A stretch of DNA of 64,000 bases, from contig CM040104.1 of assembly GCA_022496805.1 (NCBI GenBank), forward strand, positions 8,655,650-8,719,649, in the 5' to 3' direction. Shown piece by piece: positions 1 to 11,248 of this stretch. The position numbers and the translations under genes are program-made. A model generated the notes under the pieces. The model worked only from the letters and a program-made list of their open reading frames with translations, was not told where the DNA came from and did no database searches. The stretch is from Pohlia nutans (lineage: Eukaryota; Streptophyta; Bryopsida; Bryales; Mniaceae). Numbering within the stretch: the stretch's first letter is position 1; every line of letters begins with the position of its first letter.

Positions 1-100
1 GGTCATTCCTCATTTTGGATTTTATAACTCGCCAGCAGCTGCGGCTTAGTGTGTTCTAGTCTATGTAGTTACAAATTGGCAGATTTGCACAATTTTGTAC

Positions 101-400
101 AAGGCAGAAGTGTTCTAGTCTATGGAGTTACAGGTTTTTTGTATAGGACCATTTTGTATAAGGCAAAAGTGTTCTAGTCTATGGAGTTACAGGTTTTTTG
201 TATACGACCATTTTGTTTAAGGCAGACTTTGTTACAACTCTGTAGAATTGCCCCATTTTGTATAAAGCAGACTTTGTTACAACTCTGTAGAATTGCCCCA
301 TTTTGTATAAGGTAGACTTTGTTACAACTCTGTCGAATTGCCCCATTTTGTATAAGGCAGACTTTGTTACAACTTTGTAGAATTGCCCCATTTTGTATAG
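101..400. repeat. Tandem minisatellite, 59-bp then 45-bp units
   Basis: Two units of about 59 bp, each containing 'ctatggagttacaggttt', are followed by four near-identical 45-bp units beginning near 222, 267, 312 and 357, each containing 'gcagactttgttacaact' or a close variant. Because 45 is a multiple of three, the minus strand stays open through the array as a 15-residue repeat. I read this as a by-product of the period rather than a gene. Confidence 0.85.
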
Positions 401-589
401 AGTGTGTTTATTGTAACTTCAATTCTAGAATGCCAGTGGCAAAGTACTTCAGTTTTAGAATGCCAGTTCTACAATGCCAGTTGTTCAATTTTAATGTAAC
501 TTCACTTAGAATGCCACTTCTTCCATTTTAATGTTACTTCACTTAGAATGTCAGTGGCAAAGTACCATCGCAGTGACAAATACCACGCT

Positions 590-850
590 CAATACAAACA
601 ATGCTAGTGGCACAATACTCACTTTGATGCGAGCACAAGTACCCACGCACAATACTCAAAATACCAGCACTAGCGTTCCATGCACAATACTCAAAATGCC
701 AGCACAAGTACCCACGCACAATACTCAGAATAGCAGCACTAGCGTCCCATGCACAATACTCAGAATGCCAGCACAAGAACCCATGCACAATACTCAGAAT
801 GCCAGCAACAAGTGCCCATGGACAAAGAACCATGAATGCCAGCACAACTA
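590..850. repeat. Degenerate minisatellite
   Basis: The phrases 'cacaatactcaaaatgcc' and 'agcacaagtacccacg' recur with variation, giving a degenerate array of roughly 30-65 bp units. Open frames on both strands here are low-complexity consequences of the repeat. From 850 to 1140 I see nothing recognisable. Confidence 0.7.
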
Positions 851-1141
851 CCCGTGAAATCTTTGGCAAGTTCCAAACCAACTACCATACAAAATCAAAG
901 AGCATTATTAGCCATATGCAACATGAATTCATCAAAATCATCGCGAATACTTCAGAAAAAGGAATTATATATATATGACCATGGCAGTGAATTCAACGTT
1001 CGAAAAACAACCATATAAGACGATACCTAAACCGCAATAATCTTGGAACCACAAAAGTTCACAAAAGTTTCTACCCACTCATCTACAATGCGGAACCAAA
1101 AAATACCAAAAATAAAGAACACCTTTCTGTACATTCCACAC

Positions 1142-1960
1142 CTACTTTGGTGTGGCTCCCTTGGCAGCTCTTGTCACCTTTGACACACTCACTCGTTCTG
1201 CAACAGGCTTCTTGCCACCCCTTCCAAGATGCCCTTTCTTTCCAGAATCTTTTGTGGCCGTAGGACTTCTCTCCTCACCCTCGCCTGGGTCCATTTCACT
1301 GTGGTGCTCACCCTCCTCACCTCCTTCCGCCCTTGCACTGTCGCTCCCTGTGCCCTCTTCATCGCTGCCATCCTCAAATTTGTCCATCTTTTTGGAGTCC
1401 CTCGGAGTGACTTGTATCTCCTCCACAGGTATAATCTTTTGGACTCCCCTCCTGCGTTTTGGTGAAGGCTTATCCACTCCAACCTCTGTGACCACACCTC
1501 TTCTATGCTTGGGAGAGCGAGAGCCCTTTGCAGCTCCCGTGTCATTGCTCTTCCCCCTGCTACGTTCACTGTTGCCTCTCTCATGACTGTTGGCTCTCCC
1601 AATTGCAGCCTCTATACCCCGCCCCTCTGCTGAAGTGCTGCCATTGCCATAATTCCTCTTGAAATTATCTATAGATCTTGGTGTGAAAACCTACTCCTCA
1701 ATGCTTTCAAGATCTGCATTTTTCTGAGGGACTTTCTTGCGTTTGGGAGAGTTGTGTCCTACATCCATGCCATCGTCCTGCCCATCTACTTGCCCTCGCT
1801 TGTTGGTTTGAGTCAATACTTTAAGCCTCGGGTCTGTGGGAAGTTCCAATTGCCGTGAAAAAACTCAAAAGCTCCAATTGATGGGCTCTATGCATTCGAA
1901 TGTGTTGGACGGTTGTCATTTGTTGACAATGACCTCGAGGTTCGGCCTACATTTGCAGTC
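1142..1960 (-). pseudogene. C-terminal tail of a ParB-methyltransferase family gene (copy 0)
   Basis: Read on the minus strand, the segment next to 1960 gives VVDCKC, then an E-x5-F stretch at the same distance as in the methyltransferase motif I to motif II interval of the split copy (VLDCHA ... EEDKAIF). A long basic, Ser/Lys/Glu-rich disordered tail follows and ends at a stop at 1142. The tail has nuclear-type basic patches such as KPSPKRRRG. Several stops (near 1690 and between 1860 and 1960) show it is broken or contains an unrecognised intron. The upstream part of the gene is cut off exactly where a transposon-like end begins at about 1961. The tail itself is clearly coding-like. Its assignment to this family rests on spacing plus a few residues and is tentative. 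Confidence 0.45.
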
Positions 1961-2031
1961 AACGACGCTACCGTGCGAGCGTAGAATGGAGAGCGTAAGA
2001 GCGGAGAGCGGTGATTTGGAGAGCGGAGAGC
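1961..2031 (+). repeat. MULE-like terminal repeat (left end of outer element)
   Basis: The segment starting with GCTACCGTGCGAGCG and continuing into repeats of GAGAGCGGAGAGCG matches the right end of the 23-kb element read in reverse (34170-34240). It has the same GCTACCGTGCGAGCG core and GAGCGTGAGCGGAGAGCGG-type run. It faces inwards toward the transposase copy at 2450-5455. Its partner may be the inverted GCTCTCCGCTCTCC run at 44779-44811, but no target duplication links the two. Confidence 0.65.
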
Positions 2032-2449
2032 ATACAATCTTGCTAAATTAAAATTTTGACGTTATTTTTAGAAAATTTTAATCTAAAAATATTTTTTTAC
2101 TATTTATAGTAATTTTAGTGGACCTATGACTGCTGGACCTAAGACCGTGTGTTTGCAGTGCAGAATGTAAAATTTTGCAGTCAATCTGGAAAATGCTGGG
2201 AAAAACAGTATAAATGGATATAATTGGTCTAACATATAGTAGTATATTTTTAAGTTTTTTGTGAACAAATGATCATTGAAGTCACACTTAGGAGGCAATT
2301 ACTCCAATCAACTACAACTTATAGTGTTGTACTCTGTAATAGAAATCTATGATTCTCTTGTCCCTCTAAACCGCAAAACAACCTCAGCAGTCCATTAACC
2401 AATCTTCGGTTTGGGGTTTCCAGGCCACGACAAAACATGGCATCTAAAA
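2032..2449. other. AT-rich subterminal region, no gene seen
   Basis: This is an AT-rich stretch between the terminal repeat and the transposase stop codon. I see no coding sequence. It probably holds the 3' UTR and subterminal DNA of the element. Confidence 0.5.
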
Positions 2450-5400
2450 CTAAGGAATCTTGATAATCCCAGCAGCTATCAGAATCTGCTGGACTTCGTC
2501 CATGCTTAGAGTGGGGACATGGATGAAAGTATCCACTTTGTAGTCTAGCTTGCAAAGGAAGCGAAAGACATAGTAAAGGTGCTTGCAGTTGACGTACATA
2601 CCACACCTTCCAATTGCAGAAGAAGTCATACTGTGATAATGTGGGCACGTACAAGCTGGAAAATTGCAGAGAGTGATGTTGTAAATGTTCGTAATCGGCT
2701 CGTCTCCAGATTGTAGGACAATGCTCGCTCCTAGACCTGGATATGGAAGGAGGTTCACTCGGATAATTGTTGCCTTGACGTTGCGGGCGCTCTCCCACTG
2801 GTTTCTGTGAGCTTCTGCGGGCGCTTTGGGGTTGCGGCGCACGCTCTTGCCGCTCCGGATGGTGGGGACTCGATCAGAAATCGGAGGTTTCGGATGAGTC
2901 CACAACACTGCCTCAAAGAGCTTAGACCCTGCGAAGAGGCACCGTAGCGAGAGCGGAGTCGTAGATTGAAGGTGGAAACCAGCCTCTTGGAGCTCCAAGA
3001 TCTCGTGACGGGACAGATCGGTCCTAGTTAGGACTGGCCAAACATCAGGGATCTCCCGACGCGTTATAACAAACCCATGTTTAGGACCCATTACGCACCT
3101 AGCAATTTGATCCGGACAGCACCAGAAATCTTCTATGTCGCTTCCCTCAGCGCGAAACTTTTGTTTGAGGCCCCTGTAGGTAGGAGCTGCAGTTGCTTTG
3201 CCTCCCCTGACGATGAGCATCTGGCACTTGGAATTGTTGTTTGCCTGTACTGCATGACAACGTGTTTTGGACTTCTGCGTTATCCTCGCAATGTGCCATT
3301 TGGTCACGTCGCAGTCTGTTTCCAAAACGTGTGACGTGAAGGGCATAAGAGTTTCAGAATCAAGTGTCTCCTGTGTAGTTTGGCGGGCAGAAGCTGAACG
3401 TGTCTGGACACGTGGGTGCGAGAATTTTACCTTGTCTGGACGATGGGAGTCACCTTCAGACCCAATAGGCATGTCTAACTTCCTCGTCGTGGAACCAAAA
3501 ACCTCCTCGCCCTCGAGATGCGGTACACGGTTGCAGAAATCTTCACCCCCGGGCATTTCAGCAAGTGCATCAGCTATCTTCTTTCCGTCCTGTAATTGCA
3601 AAGCTCGCTTAAGTTTCAAGTCATGTTTCGAAGGTCCTTTTCCAGACGCTCCGCCATACAAGTACGAACAATAGTTGGTCATTTGCATGAAGGCCCGCGC
3701 CCAGTCGTCGGTGGTTGCTACAAAGAGGTCGGATCCGCGATTGCCCGAAGACTGCAGCCATCTATTGTGAACAGTCTCTGCCAGATTGTAGGTTGGGATG
3801 TCCGCGAGTTCTTCTGGAATAAGGTTCTGATAGACAAGAGGAAGATAAACATGAGAGAAAATAAACACAATTTGAATCCTATGCCAAGATCACATGGTAT
3901 TCAGATAGTCGTAGCCAATGGAAAAATAGAATGTGAGAGTTGAAGAGAATAGAAGGCCACACGGTTTCCATAAATCCTCCCCACTGGCGATAGCGGAAAT
4001 GCCAAAAGGCCAACCAATCTTCTAGTTCCCGGATTGCATCTTCAGTTGCTGCTCCAGAAGAATACCACCATGCCCGAAGCTTTTGATACATCAAATCCGC
4101 CTCAGCCATCGAGGTAGCATCTTCGTATTCTCTGCACAACCTGATGTGCTGGTTCCGGAAGCTTTTTGCAATTAGCTTCTCCGTATGCTTGTGCATGCTT
4201 GTAGACCAATGAAACAAGCACGTCCTCTCCCGGTCCACCATAACCACGGATGGGTCTCCAGATCCATAAACAATGCGTACCGCATTGAAATTAGCTTGTG
4301 CACTATCACACATGAATCCTTTGAAATTAGGGTTAGGAACGCCATTTCTAGCCATCACTTTGTTTAGGCATTTCCAGAAAATGACTTGGCCATCCGTACC
4401 TTCCGTCTGCATGTCACAAACCGTAATGGTCATGACCGTGCAATACGTGGAATCGTAGACGTGACAGGCCAGAGTTGTCCAAAGCTTTACTCGCTTGACG
4501 TGGTCGAACATGACGAAGCAATTCTGAAGGTCCCTTCCCGGCTGCATTCGTCGGACGAGGTCAATTCCACTACCGGGACCGTCCACGAGCATCTTGAATA
4601 GGTATTCTTTGTCTTGGCCTTGACCGGGGAAGATGCTGTCGTGGATGTACTCCATCTTTGCCACCTTCTTTATGTACTGAATCTTGTCAATTTTGCCTTT
4701 ACCTTTCGCGGACGCACGGAAGGATGCGATGATGTTTCGAACATTTGGAGAGCTGAGCATGCGAAACTTGTCCATGACCTGATCCAATTCTGCCCCGCGA
4801 AGCATCTCTTTCGGATCTGGCCCGGCATGGACTAAGAAGTTATCCATGAACTCTTTGCTAGCTGCCAATGCAATTATAGCGGAGTTCTTTGCCGTTGGTG
4901 TCTTCTCAACTTCTGACGCGATCAAGCCCGTGATGGTTTCCATAGATTCCCGGCATTGGCCAGTTGCTACGGGGTGGCGATGGTGTCCTAAATGGATGCA
5001 TGCTCTCCTTCCGATTCGCTTGAGAGTTCTACAATCGCAGGGAGGTGCTCTTGTTTTACTTTGCAAAGATTATGCATGATCTCAGCTGCTGATCGAGAAG
5101 TTTGGGGGGTTTGAGAACAGTGCGTCGCACGAATCGGAGCTTCTACAGTAGAAGTATCAGAGTGGTTAACTAGGATCTCAGTAGAGGCTGCTAACTGAGA
5201 CGGTGTCATACCATACGCTCTATACTGACCAGGATGAAGGAGCCAGTAATAACCATCACGATCCTCACATCTAGCCTGCATGACAGCCTCTTTCACTATT
5301 CCGTAATTCTCTAAAACTTCTTCGGTCAGCATGCTAGACGTTTCTGCGATTCCAAAACGAATGGTGAGGAGATTAGCAAGGACCCTCACAAACCCTTCAT

Positions 5401-5455
5401 CGCCTACGGGAACAACTAGAGGGACTTCATCACCTTCGAAACAAATTGAAGCCAT
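2450..5455 (-). pseudogene. MULE-like transposase, older copy, internally deleted
   Basis: Exon 1 is read from 5455, with an intron of about 135 bp (donor near 3962, acceptor near 3827) before the last exon, which ends at 2450. Order: an N-terminal domain with YYWLLHPGQYRAYG, an acidic SSESEGE linker, then after a frame change the RACIHLGHH zinc-finger remnant, a DDE-type core (VYDSTYC, then CDSAQANFNAV), and a C-terminal SWIM finger (CTC ... CKHLYYVF). Compared with the copy at 19599-27318, about 640 bp between the acidic linker and RACIHLGHH is missing and the frame shifts there, near 4990-5070. The rest is open across both exons. MULE-type transposases carry this core plus SWIM layout; that assignment is by architecture, not by a database match. 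It could act only as a truncated protein. Confidence 0.7.
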
Positions 5456-6005
5456 TCTACACTACATAGGATGTTTAGACACTTGCGATAGTTAGTGGGA
5501 CAAGGAAAGGAGAGTGACTGTATTTATTTTGTAATTAGAGGTAACTGTGATGAATGCCGCCGTTGGTGTTTCTAACTTAGTATACTCTAATTTTACTTTG
5601 TCTCGCAGCAAGGAAACTACGTGGAGGTGTTAGGAGTTGATACCAAGATCGGCAGGCATGGCATCATAAAAGACACTCATGTCAGGATTGGTTAAACTAA
5701 ACTAGGTAGATCGAATCACTGATCAAGATTGCTTTATGTAAAAGACGGCTGCATTAATATTGTAACTACCAACCCTCTGACAGGTGAGCAACTTGCTTCG
5801 AATGTAGATAGCCTATTAAGAAGGAAAGGAACAAATTTTATTGAATTTTCTAGTTTATAAACGGTGGACAATTTGCATGAGTTTTAATATACGGAAACAA
5901 CAACATTACAAAAGTTGTTGACAGTGCAGCCAATTCGAAGGGTAAGATCATGCACGTTGAAAGCGATGCTTTTATTATTAACATAAGTTATAGTACTGTT
6001 GAATC
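5456..6005. other. Intergenic region, no gene seen
   Basis: This lies between the transposase start and the accessory ORF. It is AT-rich, and I find no convincing exon, repeat or RNA gene in it. Confidence 0.4.
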
Positions 6006-6521
6006 CTAATACAAACTGGATATACGAATATGAAAAACTATCGTATAGAAAAGGGTGATACTGACAGCCGGGTCTACATGGAATGTTTTGCATCTACAGA
6101 ATGATAGGTCTAAAGTATGCCTTGCACATTGGAGGAATTGAAGGACTTCATCATCGGATTCTTGGATGTATGTTGTGTTTGGAATAGCATCCCAGAATGG
6201 AGGTTTGGGTTCGTCGTCGAAATGCTCCTCGATAGCGTCGAAGATTGCCTTGGGCACGATTTGAACATCATCGCACTGGACATTGCACGGATCAAGAAGT
6301 CCAAGTATGTCGCAAACATAATGACACCAGATCAACGTCCACAAAACAGGAGGCCAAGGATTGATATTCCAAATTCCACACGGGATATCATGTTGAGCAA
6401 GAATGCCTTTCTCCAGGCGCAAGATAGAGATCCTCGACAGCATTGGATAATCATCGGTGCTGCGACCCGTACCTAGTCTCCATGTCAATTCTTCAAACTT
6501 GCGAAGACGAGAGCCCTCCAT
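6006..6521 (-). CDS. MULE-associated accessory protein, X domain (copy 1)
   Basis: No known family is recognised. The region with IPCGIWNINPWPPVLW, WCHYVCDILGL and EEHFDDEPKPPFWDAIP aligns along its length with the C-terminal half of the gene at 30216-32970 (VPCNIWDGSPRDPMVW, WSHYICELLGL, QEHFDDADEPPLWDSIE). The same domain therefore sits beside two independent transposase copies, which argues that it belongs to the transposon. The conserved part is Trp-rich with an acidic patch, suggesting a compact soluble fold, with no signal peptide or membrane segment. The C-terminal 60 residues look unlike the other copy, and the true end may be a splice site or stop near the FWDAIP segment. The YYW-type domain fused to X in the other copy is not found directly upstream here. 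Confidence 0.6.
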   Translation of the reverse strand: MEGSRLRKFEELTWRLGTGRSTDDYPMLSRISILRLEKGILAQHDIPCGIWNINPWPPVLWTLIWCHYVCDILGLLDPCNVQCDDVQIVPKAIFDAIEEHFDDEPKPPFWDAIPNTTYIQESDDEVLQFLQCARHTLDLSFCRCKTFHVDPAVSITLFYTIVFHIRISSLY

Positions 6522-7313
6522 GAGGAGAGTTGAGATATACTGGGTATATACTCAAGCAAACACTTCGAAAGTGAAATTGAAGGAGAAGCAGAAACTTTTT
6601 GAAGGCAACAGAAACGCTGCAAGTAGTTATACATAAATCGTTAGTCTATGGTTTGAAGGGAACGGATGATTTTAAAAAGAATAAGAATAACGATTGCTAA
6701 CGGCGCAGTTATGGAAGAGGGTTCAAAGACGGCAGATTCCAAGTTCAATGGTAGAGTTCGAACGTGTAGTCTAAATAATAGCTAAGCCATTATTCCAGTT
6801 TCGGCGGAATTGAAAGGGGACAGTGCATTGTCTTTTATACTAAGGACTAGGTCTTTAACAATTTTAAAAGTTGTATTTTAATAGCAGATATGGAGACGTG
6901 CGTGCAGAACTAGGCTACCAAAGTAATCAGACTTTGTCAGACTGGTCTAGCACATTCAAAATTAGATTCTTACAAACTAATCTGAAAGCTTGGCTGACAT
7001 CGAATAATATTTAGGAGACTGCCGGCAGTCGCTGGTTTGCTGGCAGTTTTGTCAGGGGAGATTGATGGACCTCATGAGTGGAAGGTGTGCAAAGATGAGC
7101 GGATGGATGTAGAATGAGGACTTGCCGTTCACTGATTCCTGATGAAGAATAAAAGAGGGAGAGTTGGGCTCATTTGTTCATTGGTGAACAGCTCTTTCCA
7201 GAAGAGCTTGCACATCCGCTTGCTTTTGAGAGTTGTAGTGATGGAATATTGAAACGATGATAGTGATGATAGTGAAACTTAGAATTTGATGATTAACCCA
7301 AAGCATAGGTCAG
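6522..7313. other. Noncoding region, no gene seen
   Basis: I see no recognisable coding sequence. The region may hold promoters for the divergent reading frames on each side. Confidence 0.35.
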
Positions 7314-7612
7314 ATGCAACGCAAGGACCGAGAGAGAAGGAGGGAAAATCAGAGAGAGGGAAAGAAGAAGAGAAAGAAACCGAAGGTAGTATTCTCAAGC
7401 AGGAAGGAGATTGTAGCAAGCCGTATGCGGCAAACAAAGTCTAAATCAAGAGTAGGTGAAATTGATTCTAGTGTCGCAAAGTCCTTACATTTTGGTGAAG
7501 GCGACGTTGTGTGTTTGGCAAGCGGCAACAACCTTGAAAACTTCAACGCACACATTAGAGGTGGCGTACCATCGATTGAAGGATTTATTGGCGAAAAGGA
7601 CGGAGACATTAG
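7314..7612 (+). CDS. Hypothetical protein exon, basic N-terminus
   Basis: The frame starts at ATG 7314 and has a strongly basic Arg/Glu/Lys beginning (KKKRKKPK, possibly a nuclear localisation signal). A mixed-composition region follows (HFGEGDVVCLASGNN), which looks coding. A good donor (GTAAGT) lies at 7613, so I take this as a first or internal exon. No acceptor or following exon could be assigned. It might be a lost exon of a neighbouring element gene. No family is recognised. Confidence 0.35.
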
Positions 7613-7659
7613 AGTAAGTGATAACTACCTCCATGTTCATTTGTTTTCATGAATTTGCA

Positions 7660-8480
7660 AATGAGGCAATGTGATGACTGTTTGTGACATTGTCATGATG
7701 CAACCTCCGCTGTATGAGTATAAGCAGAGCACATGAATTCTAACCAAGAATCAGTAATTTATCGATAATCCTAGTGTGACCCCTGCGCATCTACCCTCTT
7801 TTCGGCCGACGCCAATCAGGTCTCCACGCCAATCACCTCTCCCTCGCCGCTCTCCCATTTGCATCGTGCAGCTCGCCACGTCCACCACAATAACGCTAAG
7901 GTCCAGCTCGCCACGTTTATTTCTCTCAATCTCTATCCTCCCGATATAAACCCAATGAGTTTCTTCATGTGGCTGCGGGCTTCAAGGAAGGGCCAATTTT
8001 CTCTCACCGGGGTCACAAGTGGCTGCGGCTTACATGAGTGGGCAAGTGGCTGCGGCAATGACGAGTGGGCAAGTGGCGAGGGAGAGCGCGGATGAGGGCC
8101 GGAGAAAATCAAGGAGCCGATCAACAAGAAAGCTGATTGGGCAGCCTGTGATCCACGATGAAGGTTGCCGGCTACAAGGGCCACTTGCCACAACGCCCGC
8201 TCCCAGAACTCGCCCCTATTGAAATCCGTAAGCTGCTCGCGTTTTGATGCTCTCTCGTGTGCTCATCCTCATGTATTCAGTCATCTTGCGTGCTCATCAT
8301 CTTTTGTACTCAGTCCGAGTCCAGCTGAAGTTCACTCGTGTACTCCATCATCTTGTGTACTCATCTTTCGGGTTACCATCTAAAACTCACTCGTGTGCTC
8401 AGTCATCTTGAATGTGTACTCAGTCATCTCGGTTCTCATCTTGTGTACTCAGTCATCTCGTGTGCTCATCATCTTGTGTA
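7660..8480. other. GC-rich low-complexity region
   Basis: This contains short direct repeats such as 'gagtgggcaagtggctgcgg' near 8035-8080 and 'cgtgtgctcatcatcttgtg'-like units near 8250-8480. No coding support is seen. A 'ccgctctccc' stretch near 7850 faintly resembles the MULE-like terminal repeat but is too short to call. Confidence 0.5.
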
Positions 8481-8830
8481 CTCAGTCCGAGTCCCGGGAG
8501 TAAGAGTGGGACAGTGGGAGTCCCGGCGTGGCGTTGTTTTGGCGGCACGAGTTTTGAGTCCCATGGAGTCCTGGCGTGGCGTTGCAATGGCGGCATGAGT
8601 TTTGAGTCCCATGGCGGCACGAGTTTGAGTCCCATGGCGGCACGAGTTTGAGTCCCGGGAGTGGGACAAGTGTTAGTCGCGGGAGTGAGACGAGTACGAG
8701 TCCCGGGAGTGGGACGAGTTTCAGTCCCTTGACAGTGGCACGAGTACGAGTTCAGGGAGTGGAACGAGTACGAGTCCCAGGCGTGGCATTCCAATGGCGA
8801 CCTGGGCGTCACGCAGCACGAGTACGAGTT
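8481..8830. repeat. GC-rich minisatellite (gagtcccgggagtgggacga type)
   Basis: Units built from 'gagtcccgggagtggga' and 'cgagtacgagt' repeat with variation, interleaved with 'gtcccatggcggcacgagt' units. Each unit contains the palindrome CCCGGG. The open frames here are Ser/Thr/Arg-rich artefacts of the repeat. Confidence 0.75.
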
Positions 8831-9401
8831 TTGGGACTCGTCACGCAGCACTCCGATGCCACTGGTCTTGCAGCACCCCCGGATCTTGTCATCACGCACT
8901 CTCACCACTCTGAACTTAGCCGTCATGGGACTATCACACCTAGCAGAATATCCCAACACTGCACTCGGACTCGTCACGCAACACTCCCGGGCCTCGTCAT
9001 GTCGCACTCTCCTCACTTAGAACAACTTCGTCATGGGAGTTTCAAGTGCTGTGCGACTCGCCACGGAGAATTATACTCAAAGAAATATGCCAAAGAAGTC
9101 ACTCCAAATTTGATTCTCGTGATTGCTTGATGCAATGCGCGAAGATGGTCAGTGGCGATGGAGCACCCGTGTCGAGCGTCGCTGGAGGACCACCTGGAGG
9201 CATAGCGCGAGGGGCAAGTTCGAGTGGCGCGAGAACAGCCCATCGCACTCAACGCCAAAAAACGCCAAGTGCCTCGGTATGCATCCAAACATTCCAAATC
9301 AAATTTTGCAAAGTCGTGGCTTGTAGCTTCTATCAAACAATAATGTGGAGACGTAGAGCAATGGTGCCCAACCATGGTGTTCAAATTTAATTTACACAAA
9401 T

Positions 9402-9598
9402 TTGAAAACCACGAGGACCCCAGAGGGGGCGGCGCCGACGCCGCCCCCCCTGGAGCCCTTGTGGTTTTAATTGTTTTTTCCCGTGGCGCCACGTCGGGGC
9501 GCCAGGGCGTGACAATTTTTTGAATAAAAATTAAAGACCATGAAGGCTCGAGGGGGGGTGGCGCCGGCGCCGCCCTCGCTGGAGCCCTCGTGGTTTTC
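9402..9598. repeat. Two long GC-rich hairpins in tandem
   Basis: The first hairpin (about 9402-9466) has arms starting 'aaaaccacgagg' and ending 'cccttgtggtttt', meeting at a ggcgccgacgccgcc centre. The second (about 9538-9597) has related arms meeting at a ggcgccggcgcc centre. Another short hairpin ('gtggcgccac') lies between them. This could be a foldback element or a strongly structured upstream region of the gene starting at 9776. Confidence 0.75.
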
Positions 9599-10199
9599 AC
9601 GCCAAGGCGCCACGAATAATGTCTACTTCATTGTCTAACAATAATGTCTCTTTAAATGTCTGCAAATAATGATTGCAAATATTGTTTGCTATAATTTCTG
9701 CTAAAATGTCTGTCAAACATCATTGTGAGATGAATATTCATATGCTTGTGTTTTATTCCAATGTTTATTGTCGTAATGAAGGTTGATCAAAATGTCGTTG
9801 CGGAGACCCAAATTGTTGTTCAGAAGCATGATACGCTCGAGACTCCCCCACTGTCTCCCGTTCCTGAGGTATTTATTCTTTTCTTTGCATTGTTTTAATT
9901 TTAACATTTTGGTGTGAGGTCCTATTATGTTAATGTAAATATGTTTATGATTTCGTTTGTGATCATTGTCGTAGGATTACGCTGCGGACAATGCAGCATT
10001 GTTGGTGGAGATTATTGATCTCAGTGCCTACGATAGTGTTGATCATATTTATTGTATCTGCGAGGACCCCGTTGTCGAGGTCGATAGCTTAGATGTACAT
10101 CGCTCGGCTCGACTTCCAGTACCTCGGTCTTTGTCTCCTCTCCTCCTATCTTTGTCTTCACCTTTTTTCTCTTCTGGTGATAGCACCTCTCCTCCAGTC

Positions 10200-10480
10200 T
10201 CACTTCCGAATTCCCCATTGGGATTTTGTCCCACCTCCCCCCTTGAGTTCGTTCCCTCCTCTCCTCCGGAGTATGTTCCTATTTCTCCCCTTGGGTTCAG
10301 TCCTACCTCTCCATCTGAGTCTGTTTCTTCTTTTCCCCCCGAGTATGTTCCTACCTCTTCGCCAGAGTATATTCCCACCTCTCCGCCGGAGTATGTTCCC
10401 ACCTCTCTGCCGAAGAATGTTCCTTCCTCTCCGGCGGAATATGTTCCTACCTCTCCGCCGGTTTATGTCCCTGCTTTTGT
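10200..10480 (+). repeat. Octad protein repeat resembling the Pol II CTD
   Basis: About twelve 24-bp units encode variants of [YF]-V-P-T-S-P-P-E, for example YVPTSPPE, FCPTSPLE, FSPTSPSE and YIPTSPPE. The arrangement of aromatic, Pro, Thr/Ser and Ser-Pro recalls the RNA polymerase II CTD heptad YSPTSPS but with period eight. It lies in exon 2 of the ParB-methyltransferase gene, upstream of the ParB-like region. Confidence 0.8.
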
Positions 10481-11237
10481 TTCTGCTCCTATTGAGTTTA
10501 TCCCCAATTTCCAGTTACTTCATTCCCTTCACTACCTCCCCTATTCGATCCTCATGACTTTGTTCTCCCGTATTCACGTTATCCGCTACTAGGTGTAGAC
10601 ATTTGTGACTATCGTGGACGCCGCTTTTTATCACGTAGACGGCGTGTTTGTAGACGGTTGGCCTAGCTGTATGCTGACATATTTGCCTTGAGCAAATCCA
10701 TATTATTTCTTAATTCTTCATATATTCTTGATTTTGTTTTTTCAGAATGCTCATCCTGTAATTGTCGAAGCATCAGATAATGAGGATCCTCAGCCAACGC
10801 TAGGAGAATCTGATGCTGATAATAGCGACGACGAAGACCAGGTTACTACAAATTTGACCTCGGTTCAGCTTCGCGCCATCAACACGCTGAATTTGGTAAC
10901 CACGATTGAACAGCTACGGCTCCTGCCAATCAAGGACTCCCGAATTCTGATTCCTCTTTGTCGAATGACCATCATGCCAATTGTGAGACCGACGTTGTCG
11001 TGTGACTTGACACTGCTTGAAGCTGACTTTGTCCATGGTTACCGCGAAGGAGCTGCAGTTTTCTACGTGTCCACGACAGACGAGCATGGCGTTGTCCATA
11101 CCTTCTCCGACGCGGAAAAGCAATCTTGGAATGCGCACTGGAGAGCTGCGGATCTACGTTTCGAGGAGTTCTTGCGCACCAAACCGTCCCTTCAACATCT
11201 GAGCAATGCAAAGTTGTTTGTCTGTGATGGCCACCAC

Positions 11238-11248
11238 CGTCTTCAGGC
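11238..11248 (+). repeat. Left target-site duplication of the 23-kb element
   Basis: The 11-bp sequence CGTCTTCAGGC at 11238-11248 is repeated at 34241-34251. In the gene frame it encodes RLQ and most of the following Ala codon, inside the ParB motif. MULE elements typically make 8-11 bp duplications. Confidence 0.85.

Larger units (their letters stand above)
9776..11248 (+). pseudogene. ParB-methyltransferase gene copy 1, 5' part (exons 1-3)
   Basis: Exon 1 runs 9776-9868, exon 2 from 9975, and exon 3 from 10746, with clean GT/AG junctions on exon 1. I chose ATG 9776 because the frame passes through the splice into exon 2 without a stop. Exon 2 holds an octad repeat (10200-10480) and then loses frame near 10505, where a one-base shift restores a plausible Arg-rich end. 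Exon 3 begins with an acidic linker (DADNSDDED) and carries the ParB-like segment: IVRPTLS, FYVSTTDEHG, and finally FVCDGHHRLQA at the break. DG-x-HR is the hallmark of the ParB/Srx-type fold. The gene continues at 34241, after the 23-kb insertion. I infer a nuclear DNA-binding or DNA-modifying role; activity is unknown. Confidence 0.65.

Noticed and set aside
221..400. CRISPR-like array of four 45-bp repeats
   Set aside because: The units are contiguous with no unique spacers and the context is eukaryotic, so this is a minisatellite.
7840..7890. Right terminal repeat of the 2.0-kb transposase copy
   Set aside because: A short 'ccgctctccc' stretch and a catttgca match to the left flank were noticed, but the inverted match is too short and the alignment too poor to support.
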